From positions 41,983,202-42,047,201 of the forward strand of contig NC_061121.1 in assembly GCF_002878395.1 (NCBI RefSeq): DNA of 64,000 bases, given 5' to 3'. Made by a program: the position numbers and the translations under genes. The notes beneath the pieces are model-generated. The model made no database searches and was not told the origin of the DNA. It saw only the letters and a program-made list of their open reading frames with translations. Position 1 is the first letter of the stretch, and every line of letters starts with the position of its first letter. Positions 34,750 through 46,701 of the stretch are shown one piece after another. Source of the stretch: Capsicum annuum. Lineage: Eukaryota; Streptophyta; Magnoliopsida; Solanales; Solanaceae.

Positions 34750-35600
34750 CTTCTTGATAAAAGCTTTAGCTGTCCTAGTGTTTCTCTCTGGGTGCACCTG
34801 TACTCCTTGTGCGTAAGAAAGATGGTTCCCTCTGCATGTGTATAGACTACCGTCTGTTAAATAAGGTCACTTTAAAAAACAAGTACCCTCTTCCTATAAT
34901 TGATGATCTCTTTAACTAGCTTCAGGGTGCTAGGTGTTTTTCAAAAATAGACCTTTATTCAGGGTATCATCAGTTGAAGGTTAAGGAGGCTGACATTCCC
35001 AAAATAGATTTTCAAAGCCAATATGGCCAGTTGAGTTTTTCGCCATGTTCTTCGGAATGACTAACACCCCATAACTTTCATGGATCTAATGAATAGGGTG
35101 TTCCATCAGTTTCTAGATATATTTGTCATAGTTTTCATCGATGACATTTTGATTTATTTTATGAATGAGGAGGATGATGTCAACCACCTCCAAATTATCC
35201 TTTAAACTCTAAAAGATCATAAGTTGTGTGCAAAATTTTCCAAGTGTGAATTTTGGCTTAATGCTATTGCTTTCTTGGGGCATATTATGTCTAGTGAGAG
35301 AATTAGGGTTGATCCCCAAAAGATTGAGGTAGTAAGGAAATAGCCCAGACCACTCCAACTGATATCCAAAGCTTCTTGGGTTCGGCAGGGTATTACAGAA
35401 GGTTCGTAGATAGTTTTTCTTTCATAGCTACTCCACTTACCAGGTTGACTCAGAAAAAGGTAAAATTTATGTGGACTAGCACTTATGAGAATAGCTTTGA
35501 AAAATTGAAGGGAAAGTTGACTACTGTACCTATTTTGATCCTTGCTGAGGGCATAAAGGGTTTTGTTGTGTACTGTAATGCGTCTTGAGTGGGACTTGGA
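34750..35600 (+). pseudogene. Chromovirus RT continuation and start of RNase H, broken
   Basis: Resumes LLDKSF ... after the nested element. Traces of the palm (FSKIDL-like near 34945), then FVIVFIDDILIYFMNEEDDV at about 35125-35180, where the catalytic YxDD is FIDD in this copy. Then HKLCAKFSKCEFWL and AFLGHIMSSERI (35220-35310). At 35376-35588 the connection domain reads GYYRRFVDSFSFIATPLT and the RNase H start VYCNAS (Asp replaced by Asn). Many stops and shifts. Confidence 0.8.
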
Positions 35601-36175
35601 TGTGTACTTATGCAGAATGGTAAGGTGGTATCTTATCTAGGTAGTTGAAGGTGCACGAGCAAAACTACACCACCCATGACTTAGAGCTAGAGACTATGGT
35701 ATTTTCATTTAAAATCTAGCGGCATTATCTATGTGGGGTACATGTTGATATTTTCATTGAACACAAAAGTTTACAGTATTTTTTCTTGCAGAAAGAATTA
35801 AATCTCAGGTAGAGGTATTGGTCGAAACTATTGAAGGATTATGACTTGAGCCTGGACTATCATCCAGGCAAGGAGGATGTGGTGGTCGACACCCTCAATA
35901 GATTATCTATGGGCAGTCTATCTCATGTTGAGGAAGGAAAAAGAGAGATGGTGAAGGATATTTACCAACTTTCAAATCTAGGTGTGCGACTTTTGGATTC
36001 TGAAGATGGAGGGGTAGTTGTGCATAAAATAACTAAATCTTCCCTATGTGCAGAAGTTAAGGAGAAGCAGGCTGAGGATCCCATCTTAATGCAGATTAAG
36101 AAAGATGTGGGTCAACAGAAGGTGATGTCCTTTGAAATTAGTGGTGATGGGATTTTGAGATATTAGGGTAGGCTA
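35600..36175 (+). pseudogene. Chromovirus RNase H and linker, broken
   Basis: RNase H traces continue to about 35860 in shifted frames (HDLELETMVF, HVDIFTEHKSLQY-like readings). From 35831 the frame reads DYDLSLDYHPGKEDVVVDTLNRLS, the standard end of RNase H, followed by the linker to integrase (ADPILMQIKKDV) and a stop at 36166. Confidence 0.7.
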
Positions 36176-37240
36176 TGTGTGCCAGATGTGGATGGATTGT
36201 AAAAAAGAATTCTTGACGAGGCTCATACTTCAAGGTATGTTGTACATCTAGGCTATACTAAGATATACCATGATCTTAAAACTATATATTGGTGGAATAA
36301 TATTAAGCGTGATGTGGTTGACTTTGTTTCCAAGTGTTTGAATTGCCAACAAGTTAATGTGGAACATTTGAGGCCACGTGGTACTGCCTAAGAGATAGCT
36401 TTGCCTATGTGGAAGTAGGAGATGGTCAACATGGATTTCATCATGGGGCTTCCAATGTCTTGATACCAATATGATTCCATTTGGGTAATTGTGGATCGGC
36501 TGACCAAGTCAGCTTAATTTTTTCCTGTGAGGACTAACTATTCGTGAGATGATTATGCCAAGCTATACATTGAGGAGATAGTCCATTGCATGGAGCAACT
36601 ATATCCATTATATCCGATTAAGGTACGTAATTTTCTTCGTAGTTTTGGAGATCTTTTCAGAGGGGTTTAGGTACCCAAGTGAACCTAAGTACTGCATTCC
36701 ACCCTCAGACGGATGGGAAAGCTGAAGGCACCATTCAGACCCTTGAGGATATATTGTGGTCTTGTGTAATTAACTTCAAAGGTAGTTGGGTAGATCGCTT
36801 GCCATTGATAGAGTTTGCATATAATAATAGCTACTATGCTAGCATTAAGATGACACCTTTTGAGTCTTTTTATGGGAGAAGATGTAGATCACTAATTGGA
36901 TGGTATGAAGTAGGTAAAACACAATTGTTTGGGCCCGATGTTGTTCACCAAGCAATGAAGAAGGTGAAAATCATTAGAGAACGACTCAAGGTATATCAGA
37001 GTCATAAGAAGTCCTACGTCAATGTTAGAATGAGGGATTTGGAATTTGAGGTTGGTGATTGGGTTTTTCTAAAAGTCTCTTCTATGAAGGGAGTCATGCA
37101 TTTCGGGAAGAAAGAGAAGTTGAGTCCTCGCTATATAGGACCATATCAAATTGTGAGAAGGATAGGTGGAGTCGCTTATGAGTTAGAATTATCTGTAAGC
37201 CTGGGTTTCGTTCATCCAATATTTCTGTGTCCTTGTTGAA
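36175..37240 (+). pseudogene. Chromovirus integrase, broken
   Basis: Contains the zinc-binding HHCC region (H-x-GYTKIYHDLK ... CLNCQQVN, 36240-36360), the core with MDFIMGLPMS and VIVDRLTKSA (36430-36520), a frame change near 36540-36680, then TAFHPQTDGKAEGTIQTLED (36690-36750) and a long open stretch to 37239 with WYEVGKTQLFGPDVVHQA and the GPYQIVRRIGGVAYEL motif typical just before the chromodomain. Confidence 0.8.
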
Positions 37241-37529
37241 AAAGTACATTGGACATCATTCCCTTGTTTTTCCCATAGAGGAAATGCATGTGAAAGACTC
37301 CTTGTTATATGAAGAAGAACCAGTTGCTATTCTGGATCGTCAAGTCCGGAAGTTGAGAAACAAAGAAATAGTTTTGGTTAAGGTACTATGGAAGAGTAAA
37401 AAAGTTGAGAAAGCTACTTGGGAGTCGGAAAGCGTTATACGTGCAAGATACCTAAATCTTTTTGATTCGGTGAATGACGAAATAGAAGGTACAATCTTTG
37501 ACTTATTATTTTTACCTTCTATTCAGTGA
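37227..37529 (+). pseudogene. Chromovirus C-terminal chromodomain
   Basis: Open 100-codon stretch. YEEEPVAILDRQVRKLRNKE then VKVLWKSKKVEKATWESESV is the chromodomain fold signature of chromoviruses, which recognises modified histones and steers integration to heterochromatin. It is joined to integrase by a one-base shift at about 37230. Confidence 0.8.
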
Positions 37530-37582
37530 GATAAATCGTGCTTACTTGTGTCCCACATCATCATTCGTGGACAAATGATCCC

Positions 37583-37592
37583 AAGGGGGGAT
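37583..37592 (+). other. Chromovirus polypurine tract
   Basis: AAGGGGGGAT directly upstream of the 3' LTR; the plus-strand primer site in Ty3 elements. Confidence 0.7.
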
Positions 37593-37594
37593 AA

Positions 37595-39779
37595 TTTAAT
37601 GCCCCTAGTTTTTCTCAACTAAATGTCACCTAGAAATAGGTTTGAGAGGCTGGCAATTTGAATTTTTTCTAAGCGTGAAGAAGGACTTAGTGACATTTTA
37701 AGCTCCTAATCTTGTGTGATGTTTAATTTGATTTTCCCAACCGAGAGGTATGAATTTTTGAGTTGATTCATGTTCAAAGGAGTAAAGGGGATGTCTCGAA
37801 GAAGTTTTGGAATTTTCGGACATTGCTAGAGTATTTTTGGGATTTTTAAAATAGTGGCTCAACATGAAGTCGACACACTACATCGATGATAGTGTCGATG
37901 AAATAGTGTACCAACGTGATCTCGATGCATCGTGTCGGGTAACGTGTTGGTGCCCAGTTCATAATTTTTTTCTAAATAGACTGGCCATGGGGAGGTTAAC
38001 ATAGTGTTTTCCCTCATTATAACTCTGCATAACACAAAATTTATGACTATTGAGGGCTCATAACATCAGAAAACTACTTTTCCTCTTAAAACCCTAACTC
38101 CTTCCCCATAGATCAAGAACTCACCATTAAAGCAAAGAATTTCAAGAACTAAGGTGTGTTTTGGGTTTCTCTCCCTCTACTAGACAAAATAAGGTACGTG
38201 GGGTTTTTCTAAAACTACATGGGCTGGTTTAAACACTTTGAATATGATTTAAAGTTTAGACTTCATGAATTTACAAAGGGGTTTTGGAATTTACATTTCA
38301 ATTGTGCATTTTTGACTCTGAAATGGAATTATTATTTTGGTCTTGAGACGTTTCCCCCAAATTGATTTGTAATCATATATATATGTATTTATGTAAGAAA
38401 TTGATGTGAATATTTAATTGAGAGAATGACTATTTACACTCCCTCTCATGTTGCAACACTTTTTGATTTTAGATTGTTATGGGTTGAAGAATGTTATTTT
38501 AGAAACATGGTATCAATGTTCTTAACTGGTGTTGAATGATTTAAGGTTGATTTTCAAATTGATGTGAGGGAGGTTTGGCATGTTGATAAATGTTATATAT
38601 ATATATAATGAAAGAATTGCATGGTTTGCAAAAAATATATGACCACCACATGTTTGTGAAATGATTGTAAAGAATGATTTTTGCATAGTTTGACAAATGT
38701 ATTGAATAATGAATCTTCTTAAATTATTGGAAGTATGGTGGTCAGAACTTTATGTTTTGAAAGAGAAAACTGTGATATGATTTTTGGCTCAGAATCATAC
38801 TTACAAGTCTTGGTATGATGATACCGAATTCACATAATGCCATAGCAGATTTAGGACAGATTAAAGATACACATTTCTACTTCAAATTTTAGAATTTGAT
38901 TTCAGAAAGATGCATGGTTAGAACATATTAAAAATTGGGCTTAAGAGATGTTAGGTGGTTACCCGAAGAAGGCATGATTCATAAAACTCAATTCTCGAAA
39001 CCGTGTTTTGCCGATACAGGTATATTGTTGTTGTAAGCTGGCGATAGCCCTATGGCATAGCAGATTCAAATACTCGAACTCTTGTGACAAACTTGGGTTA
39101 GGGACGTGGCCGCTGAGTTAAGGGCAGATCCTATATAGCCCATAGGGTAGCAGATATGTAGGGTGTACCACCTAGCTCATAAGTAACACAAAGTATAGGA
39201 CTTCATTGACCAAAAGGTTTTATGATTATCAAAGAATGCCCATGCATTTTAAACTATATCATGCATGTTTTTTTCATGACTTGATATCATCTATTTAATA
39301 TATATAAATGCATTATTTTGGATTTCTCTATGTACCAGTACAATTGTATTGACCCCCTGCCTTTCAGGTCTGAGGCTAAGTCTAGAGGTCTTGCTAAGCG
39401 GTAGACTTGTTCCAACACAAGAGAAATGTGTGTAATTGGTGAGCCTTCTTTATTCCAGAAGGCCTATTTTTTTCAGTCAGTTATGCTTTAATTTGGTTTA
39501 GGTCCATAGTGGGCTTTTCCCTAGATTCAGACAAGTTATCGATGTCTTATGAAGTAGAGATTTCGTAGATTGAGAAAGATGTTGTTTTGATTCTGAAAAA
39601 ATTATTTTTTGTATTGTTGAATAGATTTCAGATTTATGAACATGATTTTGTTTATTATAATTCCATATCTTTTATTTATTATTCGAGTATTGTGCATGAT
39701 TACCAAATGTAGAAGGGCGCTCGGGACTCCACGGTTTGGGATGCTCATCACGGCTAGGACCCCAGTTTGGGTCATCGCA
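37595..39779 (+). repeat. Chromovirus 3' LTR
   Basis: TTTAATGCCCCTAG (TG start mutated to TT) to GTCATCGCA, 2185 bp, the partner of 22105-24280. The GC-richer block is at 37865-37960. Confidence 0.85.
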
Positions 39780-39947
39780 AAATATTATTAGACCAACTGT
39801 CCTAATTCATAAAAACTAACACTTGTAAATTTGTTGCACAGGCAGACAAAATTGTGCAGACAAGCCTGCCAGCTGTACTGTTCTTTGCATATCCCTTGAC
39901 CTTGCCCATTGCAGTTAGCTACTCATCATCAAAACTACATATAGAAA
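39780..39947 (-). repeat. Sirevirus 3' LTR, proximal part
   Basis: GACCAACTGTCCTAATTCAT onward aligns with 45202-45319. Together with 21686-22104 it makes one LTR split by the chromovirus. CCCCCC at 39951-39956 next to it is the (minus-strand) polypurine tract. Confidence 0.8.
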
Positions 39948-39959
39948 TTTCCCCCCTTT

Positions 39960-42900
39960 AATTAACAAACCAACCATACAGTTTTGAGCATCCATGTACA
40001 TTTATCACAGTTAATCAGTATGATTACCACCTAAAGATGAATGTTCCCTCTATCATCATGCTTTCTCCATCATGCAGCTAGGGACCTAGTCCCTTATTGT
40101 CATTTGCAACAAAAACCTCTGATTCCATCACCATATTATCATGCACCTTTATTTAGTTCATTTTCATACTTCCCCTACCAATATGTTATATAAGACAACT
40201 CTTTCTTTTTAGCTCAATACATGGTACCTGGTCCCTACACATTACACATCACCCCTGTTCCGTACCACATGAAGTCAACTATTCCCCCTTTTGGCATCAT
40301 TGAAAAGTGAGAATAGTAAAACAAGAGTAAAGACAAGTACATGCTAAGTAACGCATGGCCACTAGGGCAACACTAGCACAAAGAACAACTTTAAAAGAAA
40401 AAGAGACAGATAAGGTACACAAACTAAATTCATTCATTTTTTATACTAAGGTTAGAACTAGTACAATCATACTAAAATAATGCATAAAACAAAAAGTCTT
40501 CAACAGCCAACATAAGGTGTGAAATATGAAATTAACATTGGATTAATTTGAGGACAGAGATAATATGACTTAGATAGAGGGAGGTATGGGGGAAAGATAC
40601 TTAAGAAATATCTCCATTCTTGCACTTTGAACATTGTGGGCATCCAACAACTATTTGGTAAGAACTTTCACTGCAACACTCAATCCTTAAATTTCACTAG
40701 TCAGTTCTACCACTTGTGCCTAAAGTTTTGTATTTTTAGCTACAAGCTTATCAGTGGTACCTAGTACCTCAGAAGACAACTTTTGATTCTGTAACTTTAG
40801 ATACATTATCTCAATATCTTTGGAAGACAACATAATCCTTAACTCCTCCATTTCTTTTTCCAACCTTTCCTGAACAGCTAACAACTTAGACACTTGAGAT
40901 ACATATCCAACTATGCTCTCTATGCATTCATTCTCCATAAGGGTTGTCAGGACGATTATCTGCTTAGATGTTCTAGGTATTCCTTTAGTTCCACATACAC
41001 CATAATTTGTAAACACCTTGTTCAAGAGATATCCATATGGTATTCTATGTTTTCATTCCTTTTCATGGATCACTTTATGCATATGGTCTATCATTAGAGT
41101 TGGAAGACATAACAATTCAAATTTACTCAAGGATTCAATCAAGAACAAGTCAACACTGGGAGCAATTATTTTTTTTCAAGTCTTGGCAATAGGACCTTGT
41201 TGATGAACTCAAATATTAGTTGATAATCACTTTTTAGAAACTTCTTTTTCCCTGCAGTTATTGGGGTCCCTCCTACCTTTGATGCCTCGATCATGAACTT
41301 AGGGGTATGCTATTGATTTACTATAGTTCTTATGCCTACAAAAGGTACATCTAGGATTCTTCTAGATTTTCTTCATCCATCTTAAGAACCTTTCTTTGCA
41401 CCGGTGCAGTCAAACATAAACCATCCTTTGGGAATTTCATGGAGTAGTAGAATTATCTTACTTCTTCTTTAAAAACAATAGGAGTTGGTTCTTCTAGCAA
41501 GTGCAGCCAAACCTGATTCCTTACATACTCCACTAGTTCTACCATCCCTAGTTTTTCATAGATTTTTAGATAAATACTCTCCCAGATAGAACCTTCTTTT
41601 TTCTTAGGTTCTCAATCATCCTTCATCTGGACATGTCATTCTTTTTTTTTTCTCTGGGGATCATTAATTGGATTTTTTTTCCTCAGTTTTTCTCATCACA
41701 GGGCCGGGTTCTTCAGAATCTTTTCTTTTGTTGACAACTATATGTTTCTACTTTATTCCAGTGGAGCTATAAGTCTTTGACTTAGAGGACCTGGTCCTCT
41801 CATCATCCATAACTTTTAATATTCTTTCTTTAGTAGAATTAAAGACTACTGAATCTGTTTTTTCTTTTTTTTTCAACCTCCAAAACTTCCACATTTTCTT
41901 CCTCCTCCACTGCCATAGATTTCTTCAGCCTTCGCCTTTTCATATTGAATATTTGTTGGCTTTCATTGCATCTTCCATCTTTTTATTTTCAAAAACCCTT
42001 GTAGAATTCGGCTCTAGTCATATTTGCATCTGAGTTTATCATTTTCTCAATAACTATGCTTCCACTCATTTTCTTTACCGACCATCTTGGAGGTACTTCA
42101 TCCTCACCATCTTCATCTACCTTATTTGGTGGTAAGAACATATCATTTTCCTCATTTCCTTTATCTATATCACCTACTTCCTATTCTTCTCACTTTATAA
42201 AGCTTTCCTTGGTATCACATGTAAGTAGGAGTAAATTCTCAGCTATCTAAGTTTATTTGGATGAAATATCAATCCTTTTCACCAAAATTTCTTCACTAAA
42301 TTATTGGGGAAAAAATAAGGTTTGAATCTGAGGGTGTAGTAGAGTCAGGTGCTTATTGTGTTTTAGAGGGTTCAACATTTTTAGATTTTTTGAATGACTC
42401 AGGAATTTCGAAGTTTTCTGGCAGTTTTTAATTTCTTAGAGAAGAGAGAGTTGCAGGTTGAGATGTTTCTTGTTCTATTGGTGATCCAAATCCTTGGTTT
42501 GGATTCTCAATCATGACTGGCTAAGCATAAGCTTTTGGGGTTAAGGAGGATTTAATGGAGATTGACTTTATTGAGGGTTTTGGACATTCTACAAAAGATT
42601 CAGTTTGTTGTGAAGACTACTGATGATGTTCTCCATAGTTTTAAATTCTAAAGAATCAGGATGTTTAATTTTGGAATTTCTAGTTTGACTCTCTGACATT
42701 TTGTCTATTTCATGAATTTTTACTAGGTTTATGGAAGTAGTAATGCTATCCATTTGATTTTGAGAGATAGAGATGAGCTAGCTTAGTTTAGGTTTAGATA
42801 AAATTTGTAGATTTGGGAGATAACTTGGACTAGTTGATGAATAATGACAAGATAGTCTGACTTAAAAATTTTAAGAGATGACCAATGTCCTTAAAAGAGG
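39960..42900 (-). pseudogene. Sirevirus 3' region, uncharacterised coding remnant
   Basis: Minus-strand frames are broken but protein-like. The best is 41025-40720: MNKVFTNYGVCGTKGIPRTS ... then a leucine/glutamate-rich segment (LLAVQERLEKEMEELRIML) that looks like a coiled coil. Upstream (about 42700-41100) are Ser/Glu-rich, low-complexity frames. In Sireviruses the region between pol and the 3' LTR often carries an envelope-like or plant-transposon-protein ORF; this may be that region, but no transmembrane signature was established. Confidence 0.4.
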
Positions 42901-44545
42901 TTCCTTTTGATTTGACATATCTAGACCTAAAAAGTATGACTCATTATTTTGCATAGAAAGTAACATTTTAGAGGAGACAACATTTTATGATTATTTTAAG
43001 ATCCTTCTATAGTTACTAATTTGATTGATAGGACTAGGTCCCTCGTCCTTGTGACTGAATTCTGTAATTGTGTTGGCTTCAACAATTCTCCTCCTAAGCT
43101 GTTCTCATAAGTGTATTCCAGGAAAGTTATGGAGCTGTGTTAAATTATCAAGTACTTGTTGTACAAAGGATACCTACCTCCTTAGCATAGTAAATTCTTG
43201 GAATTACATAGATTCACATTTCAAGTTAAGTAGGCTTGATTAATCAATGATCTGGTCTTTTGCTGAAACTTTCTCTTTTACGATGAGACTTCTAAGGACC
43301 AAGTCCCTTGAAATCAATAGTTTCCAAGGTACGACATTTCCACCTTGGATTGCCTTGAGAGAAAGAGAACACAATCATATCTTGAAAAATTAAGCCTTGA
43401 CCACTCACTTTTAATGAACATTCCTGACTGCAATTTCCTTCCTCCAACCTAGAACCATGATCACGTGTTTTACTTTGGAACCCACTTGAGTTTTAGTTCC
43501 CAGTAAAAAGGCAATAGTTTGACCAAATCCTTATTGTCCCATCATGGTAGAGATTTTTTCTTCATCTTATTCAAGTTCTTGATTCTATTTGGGTGTGCAT
43601 TCTCCTGTTGAACATATCTTAATTAGTTCATTCCTTTACCTTTCCATCTTTGACAGCTCCTTTTAGAGTGCTTATTTTTTTCACGATGATTGTCCATAGA
43701 TTTGGGAGCAGAGCACGTCACTCTCTAACTCTTTATTCCTATGAAGTGCAGAGATAAGGTTTTTTTTAGAATCCGTCAGCCTTTTCTCAAGATCAATTTG
43801 AAGCCATAAAGCTTCTTTCTTTCCATTTTTTATCTACCTTATTTTCCTTCTTCAGACTACTTATCAGACTTAGATTTTCAGATTTTATCTTTGTGAACAA
43901 CTCTTCAGTTTCATAAATTGTGAAAGTTATAGAAATCAACTCATGCCCTTGATTCTCTACTTTCACTTCTTATGTATTCTTCTTAGTAGTTAGTTCACAT
44001 ACAGAGTCTATCAACACACTAGAAAGCCTTTTTATCCTTTTACCAAAGTAGTTATCTATGTTATCCTTAATATAAAAAAAGTTACCTTATTTTGTTTTCA
44101 TCTTCTGAGTTTTCCATGAATGCAAATAGGGAATCAAAGAAAACTAGTTTCTCTTCCACTACTAGCATTGAAGAATTTTTAGAATTCTTATCTTCATCAG
44201 GTTCACTAGAAGAATCTTCTCATGCTGTCAGAGCTTGCTTTACTACATACTCAGCTGCAGTTTTCCTTTTTATCTTTTTAGGGACCTGATCATTCCTTTG
44301 CATTTGGTAGTTTCTAATGAATGCTTTAGACCTACCATTTTGTGACAACTTTCAATCTTAACATTTCTTTTGCTAAGATGACCACCCTTATTTTATAGCT
44401 CTAACAATCCTTGTTGTGAGAAATGCAACATCAGTGTCTTCTTTACCTAGGTAAGACTCTAACGCCTTAAAGGTCAGGAACCTCTCCCTATTTTCCTTTT
44501 TTCTTTCCACCCATAGTTCAGTTGTAGAAACCATGATGATAAGAA
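42900..44545 (-). pseudogene. Sirevirus gag, broken
   Basis: Starts at about 44534 with MVSTTELWVERKKENRERFL and reads ALESYLGKEDTDVAFLTT, matching the conserved gag segment before the zinc knuckle. A degenerate knuckle (C-H-K ... K-H ... C) follows near 44345-44300 after a shift, then the acidic SSEPDEDKNSKNSS region (44230-44160) and VVEEKLVFFDSLFAFMENSE (44160-44100). Further broken, helical frames run to about 43300. No protease GCSRHMTG-type motif or integrase follows. Confidence 0.55.
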
Positions 44546-44574
44546 CACTCTGGGTATGAATATCTTGGAGTGAA

Positions 44575-44591
44575 CCTTCTCGGATACCAAT
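44575..44591 (-). other. Sirevirus primer binding site
   Basis: On the minus strand ATTGGTATCCGAGAAGG lies right after the LTR end (...CCAACA), a variant of the initiator tRNA-Met site. Confidence 0.6.
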
Positions 44592-45326
44592 TGTTGGAAC
44601 TCTTAGGGGTTTCACCATACAGTGAGGGACCAGGTCTCTCAAAGTCAAGGCGATAGAACAGGAAAGCAACAATAAGGAGCTGCAAAAACAAAGACAGTGC
44701 AGGAAGGTTAAAACACAAGAATTTTTATATGGAAACCTAAAAAGGGAAAAACCATGGCTTTCCCTAAGAAGCACTAAGGAAATCCACTATAATTAACCTC
44801 CTGATTACTATCTAGATTTTAGCCTACCTCTAGGCTCCTTTCACTTATAGTAACTCTACTATAAGATCATCTTGGTAACTCTACCAAGGAACCTCTACAC
44901 TGACTAACTCAAATCAGTATCAATCTTAAGAAACTCTACCTAAGCACCAATCTCAAAAAATGAAAAAACTACTCTTATAACACAAGTAGTTCGGTTATAA
45001 ATCAGTATTAACTCAAGAACACTCAGTCACTCGTTAAACATATTACAAGGATAATAACATGAGCAATGCTTGAACAATCTTGAACTAGAGTTTTTGCTAC
45101 CTCCCTTCTCTTTATAGCTTTGTGCAAAATACTCAATTTGATGAAGAGGCGTCTATTTTCTTTTATTGTTGAGTGATGATTATGGCTAAAAGATCATAGG
45201 ACCAACTGTCCTAATTAGTACAAAATGGCACCTGTAAGTTTGTTGGCACCAGTTGTACTGTTCCTTGCACATCCCGAGACCTTGTCCCTTGTAGTTAGTT
45301 GCTCATCAACAAAACTACAGATAGCA
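44592..45326 (-). repeat. Sirevirus 5' LTR
   Basis: About 735 bp, minus orientation, ends TG...CA. Aligns with 21686-22104 plus 39780-39947 except for about 180 bp missing from the 3' LTR. Confidence 0.8.
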
Positions 45327-45884
45327 TATGGTATGCCTAAATGGAGTGATAAGGAAATTATCTTGCCTCAGTAGTTGGCACCATTATTTTTGCTGCAAAT
45401 GACAGAGCATCCTTGTAGATGATTATGAAAGTATTGAATATGTATGAGCAACAATTACATAAGATTATTAATAAAGGTAAGAGTTCCTTTTTATGTTTAA
45501 TAAACCAACTCATTCTTCTGTTCAATTAGATGAAGAGGTAACTATTTTTTCAAAAGGATAATTTCGTTTAATTTACTTAGGTTGTCCTATTGTCAATGCA
45601 AAAATGAAGATAGTATATTTTTTAGCATTAAATCATAAATATTTTAGAATAAATTGAATCTCAGGAAAGGAAAGCTTCTATCTTTTGGGATAAAAGCCAT
45701 TCTGATTAATCATGTTCTTCAAAGAATTCCTATTTTTCTCTTATTTGCTGTTAACCCTCTAAAATGTGTCATTTATGATGTTCATTAAATTTTTGCAAAG
45801 TTTTTGTTGAATTTCAAAGCGGAGGAAAGGTCTACTCATCAGATTGTATGGGAGAAGTTTTGTTTTCTTAAATTGGAGGGAGAT
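45327..45884 (+). pseudogene. LINE ORF2 reverse transcriptase, C-terminal part
   Basis: Broken frames read LGCPI-like sequence near 45580, then LNLRKGKLLSFGIKAILINH (45655-45710), the standard 'KLSxGGKxxLI' segment near the end of plant LINE RTs, and FNFKAEERSTHQIVWEKFCF (45810-45870). The text continues after EPRV copy 2 at 54480. Endonuclease and the RT catalytic core are missing to the left, where the Sirevirus lies. Confidence 0.7.
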
Positions 45885-45956
45885 TAAATTGCTGGTCTCT
45901 GATACCATTTATAGGGGGGTGCGCGGATTAGGTAGATTAAATAGATTTAGTAGGTT
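45885..45956. repeat. 72-bp terminal direct repeat of EPRV copy 2, left
   Basis: Identical to 54408-54479 except for one base next to the primer site (GGTCTCTG versus GGGCTCTG on the plus strand). It contains the primer site and a TATAAAT-like stretch. Confidence 0.9.
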
Positions 45957-46039
45957 TCTAGTGAATCTATTTTTATTAGTGCGTGGATATTTTGTTTTAA
46001 TATCTTTTAATAATTTACTTTTTGCGTAAGATATCTTCA

Positions 46040-46350
46040 TTAATTATTTTATCCTGTAGTAATTACAGAGTTACAAATTCTTGTATAATAATTTATCCTA
46101 TCTGTACTATAATATATATCTAATCTAGATTTTCAATGTTATTTATTATCTTGTGTTGTTCTTCTCGTAGCGAGTTTTTTAAATTATATAAACTATCACA
46201 TGTATTTTTATCTAAATTTTCTAAGGTTTTTTCTATCCATGCTAATTTTTCTTTTAGGTCTTTTATTATTTTTCTAATTCGGTTTCTATAACTAATTTCA
46301 TTATTTAGATTTTCTTAATTTTCTCTAGTTTGTCTAATATATTCTAACAT
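46040..46350 (-). pseudogene. EPRV leader ORF d, coiled-coil, broken, copy 2
   Basis: Starts MLEYIRQTREN at 46350. TAA at codon 12 and, further on, a one-base deletion near 46130 interrupt it. The sequence between is highly charged and heptad-like (LAWIEKTLENLD). Equivalent to 11685-11987 of copy 1. Confidence 0.45.
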
Positions 46351-46354
46351 GTTT

Positions 46355-46522
46355 TTAGTCTGAATAATATTCTTCTGGGTAAATTTCTTCGTATAACTGT
46401 TCTAGATAATTGGTAGTTTCATTTTCATAGTTTATTATTTCTTCTAATATTATTTTCTTAATATCCATAATTTCTATGTTTTTAAGTATATATAATATTA
46501 AAACCTTAAGATAATCTAAATG
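46355..46522 (-). pseudogene. EPRV leader ORF c, start codon lost, copy 2
   Basis: The frame DHLDYLKVLILYIL ... YYSD is open for about 55 codons but the ATG of copy 1 is replaced. It is paralogous to leader ORF a (46889-46698). Confidence 0.45.
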
Positions 46523-46524
46523 AT

Positions 46525-46701
46525 CTATTTTTTAAAATTGGTTTTATAATATTTTGTAGTTGTTTGTTCTAGCTTTAGTAGTTTTTGCATATTTTTATTA
46601 AGAAATTTTATATCTTTATTTCCCATGTATTTATCTATATTTATTTTTATCTGTTTTTCTAGTAACTGCATATTTTCTAAAAATTTTATGTAACTTATCA
46701 T
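46525..46701 (-). CDS. EPRV leader ORF b, 58 aa, copy 2
   Basis: An open 58-codon ORF, MISYIKFLENMQ to the TAG at 46527-46525. Its ATG overlaps the stop of ORF a as ATGA (46701-46698). Lysine/asparagine-rich, likely helical, with two IKFL-type repeats. Not recognised. The ATGA link and conservation in both copies (although with stops in copy 1) suggest it was a real viral ORF. Confidence 0.5.
   Translation of the reverse strand: MISYIKFLENMQLLEKQIKINIDKYMGNKDIKFLNKNMQKLLKLEQTTTKYYKTNFKK

Larger units (their letters stand above)
22105..39779 (+). mobile_element. Ty3/gypsy chromovirus (Tekay/Del-like), nested host
   Basis: LTRs at 22105-24280 and 37595-39779, flanked by AAAGA (22100-22104) and AAATA (39780-39784), a 5-bp duplication with one change, inside the Sirevirus 3' LTR. 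The internal region encodes gag, protease, RT-RNase H, integrase and a C-terminal chromodomain, all with many stops and shifts. A GAG-only Ty3 element is inserted in the RT domain at 26484-34744. The chromodomain places it among chromoviruses, which target heterochromatin; the Tekay/Del clade is my best guess from LTR length and order. Confidence 0.85.
21686..45326 (-). mobile_element. Sirevirus-like Copia element, pol-less, interrupted
   Basis: Minus-strand element with its 5' LTR at 45326-44592, primer site at about 44591-44575, gag, an uncharacterised 3' coding region, polypurine tract at about 39958-39951 and a 3' LTR (39947-39780 continuing at 22104-21686). The 3' LTR is split by the Ty3 chromovirus and lacks its last ~180 bp relative to the 5' LTR. 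The own internal region is only about 4.6 kb and I found no protease, integrase or RT motifs, so it is a non-autonomous or deleted copy. It sits in the LINE: LINE ORF1 lies on its left and LINE ORF2 on its right. Confidence 0.65.

Noticed and set aside
42056..44289. Plus-strand Ser/Phe-rich open frames in the Sirevirus interior
   Set aside because: Antisense of Glu/Lys-rich minus-strand coding remnants.
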